The translations under genes were made by a program, and so were the position numbers. The notes beneath the pieces are model-generated. The model saw only the letters and a list, made by a program, of their open reading frames with translations, did not search any database and had not been told where the DNA came from. A stretch of DNA of 64,000 nt from Flavobacterium kayseriense (GTDB lineage Bacteria > Bacteroidota > Bacteroidia > Flavobacteriales > Flavobacteriaceae), in assembly GCF_014305095.1 (NCBI RefSeq), contig NZ_JACRUI010000001.1, forward strand, positions 729,695 to 793,694. The letters run 5' to 3'. Positions 62,180 to 64,000 of the stretch are shown here, in pieces. Within the stretch, counting starts at the first letter, position 1; every line of letters begins with the position of its first letter.

Positions 62180-63175
62180 TTAGTCTAGTTGGTCTGTTAG
62201 TTTCTTAAAGATAGTTTTGGCGTCTTTGCCTTCATAAAGAATTTCGTATACAGCATCGATAATTGGAGTTTTTGCTCCGTAACCTTGGTTGAGTTTATAG
62301 GCACTTTTAGTGGCGTAATATCCCTCAGATACCATACTCATTTCCATCATGGCGCTTTTTACTGTGTACCCTTTACCAATCATATTTCCAAACATTCTGT
62401 TTCTAGAAAAGACAGAATATCCCGTAACTAATAAATCTCCTAAGTAAGCGGAGTCATTAATATTACGTTTCATCTTATGTACTTTTTTGATGAATTTTTT
62501 CATCTCTCTGATACCGTTACTCATCAAAACAGACTGAAAATTATCGCCATAACCTAAGCCATGAGCAATCCCTGCTGCTATTGCATAAATATTTTTTAGC
62601 ATAGCTGCATATTCCGTACCTATGATATCATCTGTGATTTTAGTTTTTATGTAATTTCCAGATAGGTGTTCAGCTACAACTTTTGCTTTATTAGCATCAC
62701 CACAAGCTATTGTTAAGTAGGACAGTCGCTCAAGAGCAACTTCCTCTGCGTGACACGGACCTGTGATAACTCCAATGTTATAATACGGAATATCATATTG
62801 AAAATGAAAATGTTCACCAACAATTAAGCTCGTCTCAGGAACAATCCCTTTTATAGCCGAGAAAATAACTTTATCTTGTAGGGAAACGGTGAGTTTTGAT
62901 AATTCATTGCTTAAGAATGCAGATGGAATTGCAAAAATGATATAATCAGCATAAGCTACTGCTTCATTAATATCAGAAGTTAATAGTAATTTGTTGGTAT
63001 CAAATTCTACTGAGCTAAGGTAATTAGGGTTGTGTTTATGTGTTTTGATATGCTCAATAGCAGAGTCATTACGCATATACCACGAAACTTCAGAAAGATT
63101 TACGCACAACATTTTAGTAATAGCTGTTGCCCAACTCCCGCCGCCAATCACTGCGAATTTTATATTTTCAGTCAT
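62180..63175 (-). CDS. gpsA: Glycerol-3-phosphate dehydrogenase [NAD(P)+]
   Basis: GpsA reduces dihydroxyacetone phosphate to sn-glycerol-3-phosphate for phospholipid synthesis. The 331-residue protein has GGGSWATAITKML near 11-23, FAIPSAFL near 82-89, SAIKGIVPET near 106-115, the catalytic Lys in LKNIYAIAAGIAHGLGYGDN near 191-210 and a helical C-terminal domain. The ATG at 63175 is chosen because an upstream TTG (63196) overlaps the -7 promoter element. Confidence 0.95.
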   Translation of the reverse strand: MTENIKFAVIGGGSWATAITKMLCVNLSEVSWYMRNDSAIEHIKTHKHNPNYLSSVEFDTNKLLLTSDINEAVAYADYIIFAIPSAFLSNELSKLTVSLQDKVIFSAIKGIVPETSLIVGEHFHFQYDIPYYNIGVITGPCHAEEVALERLSYLTIACGDANKAKVVAEHLSGNYIKTKITDDIIGTEYAAMLKNIYAIAAGIAHGLGYGDNFQSVLMSNGIREMKKFIKKVHKMKRNINDSAYLGDLLVTGYSVFSRNRMFGNMIGKGYTVKSAMMEMSMVSEGYYATKSAYKLNQGYGAKTPIIDAVYEILYEGKDAKTIFKKLTDQLD

Positions 63176-63193
63176 TTTTATATTAAGTTTATT

Positions 63194-63201
63194 CAAAAGT
63201 A
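63194..63201 (-). promoter_or_regulatory. -7 element of gpsA
   Basis: On the minus strand TACTTTTG matches TAnnTTTG and lies 19 bases before the ATG. The rest of the gap up to 63404 is AT-rich without other features. Confidence 0.5.
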
Positions 63202-63404
63202 CTTAAAAATGTATTAATTAAACAAGAAAAAGAATTATTGGTATGCCTTGTCTTTATTAGGAAATCTAAGTTTTCAGCTCCTAATTATATTTTTTTTGTA
63301 AAAAGACACAATATAAATAAATTTTTAACGTTCTAACTTACTATAAATTATCTTTTTATGAAATTAATGAAAGTTGAATTAGTTAATTTTGTTTTTTTAT
63401 CATG

Positions 63405-63444
63405 AAAAAAGGCGTCCAAGAAATCAATTCAAGAACGCCTTTTT
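63405..63444 (-). terminator. Terminator of the YqhD-like gene
   Basis: AAAAAAGGCGT (63405-63415) pairs with ACGCCTTTTT (63435-63444). On the minus strand the stem is followed by a run of T residues. It lies 29 bases beyond the stop codon of the dehydrogenase gene. Confidence 0.75.
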
Positions 63445-63472
63445 GTTTTATCATTTGTAAAATAAAATCTGC

Positions 63473-64000
63473 TTAGTAGCTCATTTCTACGATCTCTTTT
63501 ACTTTTTCTAGAGTAACATTTTGTTTCTCTCCAAGTCCTTTCCAACCCCTTTCTTCAAAACGTTTTACGATAAACTCAGCTGTATTGTTGTACTCTTTTG
63601 TATAATCAGAAAGCTTCGTATCCATTCCCATAGTATGGAAGAATTCAACCGTTTTATTGATGGCCTCATTAGCTACTTCCTCTTCTGTTCCCTCTAGATT
63701 AAAGATTCGTTTTCCGTATTGTGCTAGTTTTGCTTTTTTAGTTTCAAACATAACTTTGTACAAGCTTGGCCCAATGATTGCTAAAGTTCGAGCATGATCA
63801 ATTCCGTACATTGCAGTTAACTCATGTCCGATCATATGCGTTGCCCAGTCGCTAGGAACTCCTTTTTGGATTAATCCATTAAGTGCCATTGTGCAAGACC
63901 ACATAAAATTAGATGCTAATTCATAATTAGCAGGGTCTTCTACTACTTTTGGACCTACTTCAATCAAAGTATGTAAAATCCCTTCTGCAATACGATCTTG
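63473..64000 (-). CDS. YqhD-like iron-dependent alcohol dehydrogenase, 3' part
   Basis: The gene continues off the right edge; 175 C-terminal codons plus the stop are present. The reading frame stays open to the last base (QDRIAEGILHTLIEVGP). It aligns well by eye with the C-terminal half of E. coli YqhD (ALNGLIQKGVPSDWATHMIG, then HELTAMYGIDHARTLAI). The His residues of HELTAMYGIDH bind the metal. These are NADPH-dependent aldehyde reductases that remove toxic short-chain aldehydes. The 5' half, with the cofactor domain, is not visible. Confidence 0.93.
   Translation of the reverse strand, partial: QDRIAEGILHTLIEVGPKVVEDPANYELASNFMWSCTMALNGLIQKGVPSDWATHMIGHELTAMYGIDHARTLAIIGPSLYKVMFETKKAKLAQYGKRIFNLEGTEEEVANEAINKTVEFFHTMGMDTKLSDYTKEYNNTAEFIVKRFEERGWKGLGEKQNVTLEKVKEIVEMSY

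Overview
The window looks like chromosomal DNA of a Flavobacteriaceae bacterium, most likely Flavobacterium or a close relative. It is AT-rich. Likely promoters carry the Bacteroidota -7 motif TAnnTTTG instead of a sigma70-type TATAAT box. Start codons lack strong Shine-Dalgarno sequences. Many genes belong to families typical of the phylum (Bat proteins, DUF6377, DUF3078, DUF2480, DUF6503, DUF6646, SDR-type threonine dehydrogenase, TonB-dependent receptor with a carboxypeptidase-like N-terminal domain). I saw no rRNA, tRNA, CRISPR array, insertion sequence or prophage.

Layout. 1-4.3 kb: a DUF6377 sensor/regulator, the GTPase HflX, a repeat-rich gap and a small membrane protein. 4.3-15.3 kb, minus strand: an iron-sulfur (SUF) cluster read as sufA-like, sufB, sufC, a four-helix-bundle gene, sufD, (a plus-strand serine hydrolase and repeats), sufS, a lipoprotein, sufE, a GxxExxY protein, sufT, DUF2480 and DUF3078. 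15.5-21.8 kb, plus strand: an MBL-fold hydrolase, a subtilisin-like lipoprotein, an M1 peptidase, a small membrane protein and a FAD oxidoreductase. 22.0-30.6 kb: a catabolic locus with a TonB-dependent receptor, a GH63-type hydrolase, a sodium symporter, a glycerate kinase and a phosphomannose-isomerase-like cupin on the minus strand, and a divergent LacI regulator with two palindromic operators between. 30.6-32.7 kb: a small scarred islet (orphan tdh 3' end, truncated lipoprotein gene, another lipoprotein) beside tdh. 32.8-48.9 kb: housekeeping and metabolic genes (mfd, YraN, LD-carboxypeptidase, 3-hydroxyanthranilate dioxygenase, an ALDH7-type dehydrogenase, a phosphoesterase, an AlbA_2 protein, SDR, AKR). 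49.1-58.4 kb, plus strand: a complete MoxR-DUF58-Bat operon. 58.4-64 kb: cvpA, pheS, small conserved genes, gpsA and the 3' part of a YqhD-like dehydrogenase.

Two things stand out. First, the 22-30.6 kb locus holds in one regulated unit what is needed to import a hexosyl-glycerate such as mannosylglycerate (the red-algal solute digeneaside) or glucosylglycerate, split it, and feed glycerate and hexose into glycolysis. This is an inference from gene content. Second, four dispersed copies of a structured repeat lie just downstream of hflX, sufD, the dioxygenase gene and pheS, always in the orientation of the upstream gene. Each has an outer helix and an inner hairpin whose bases change in compensating pairs between copies while the unpaired segments stay conserved. 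Other unexplained structure includes heptad-periodic repeats in operon gaps, a second dispersed repeat family, and an orphan tdh 3' end about 80 percent identical to the intact gene's end.
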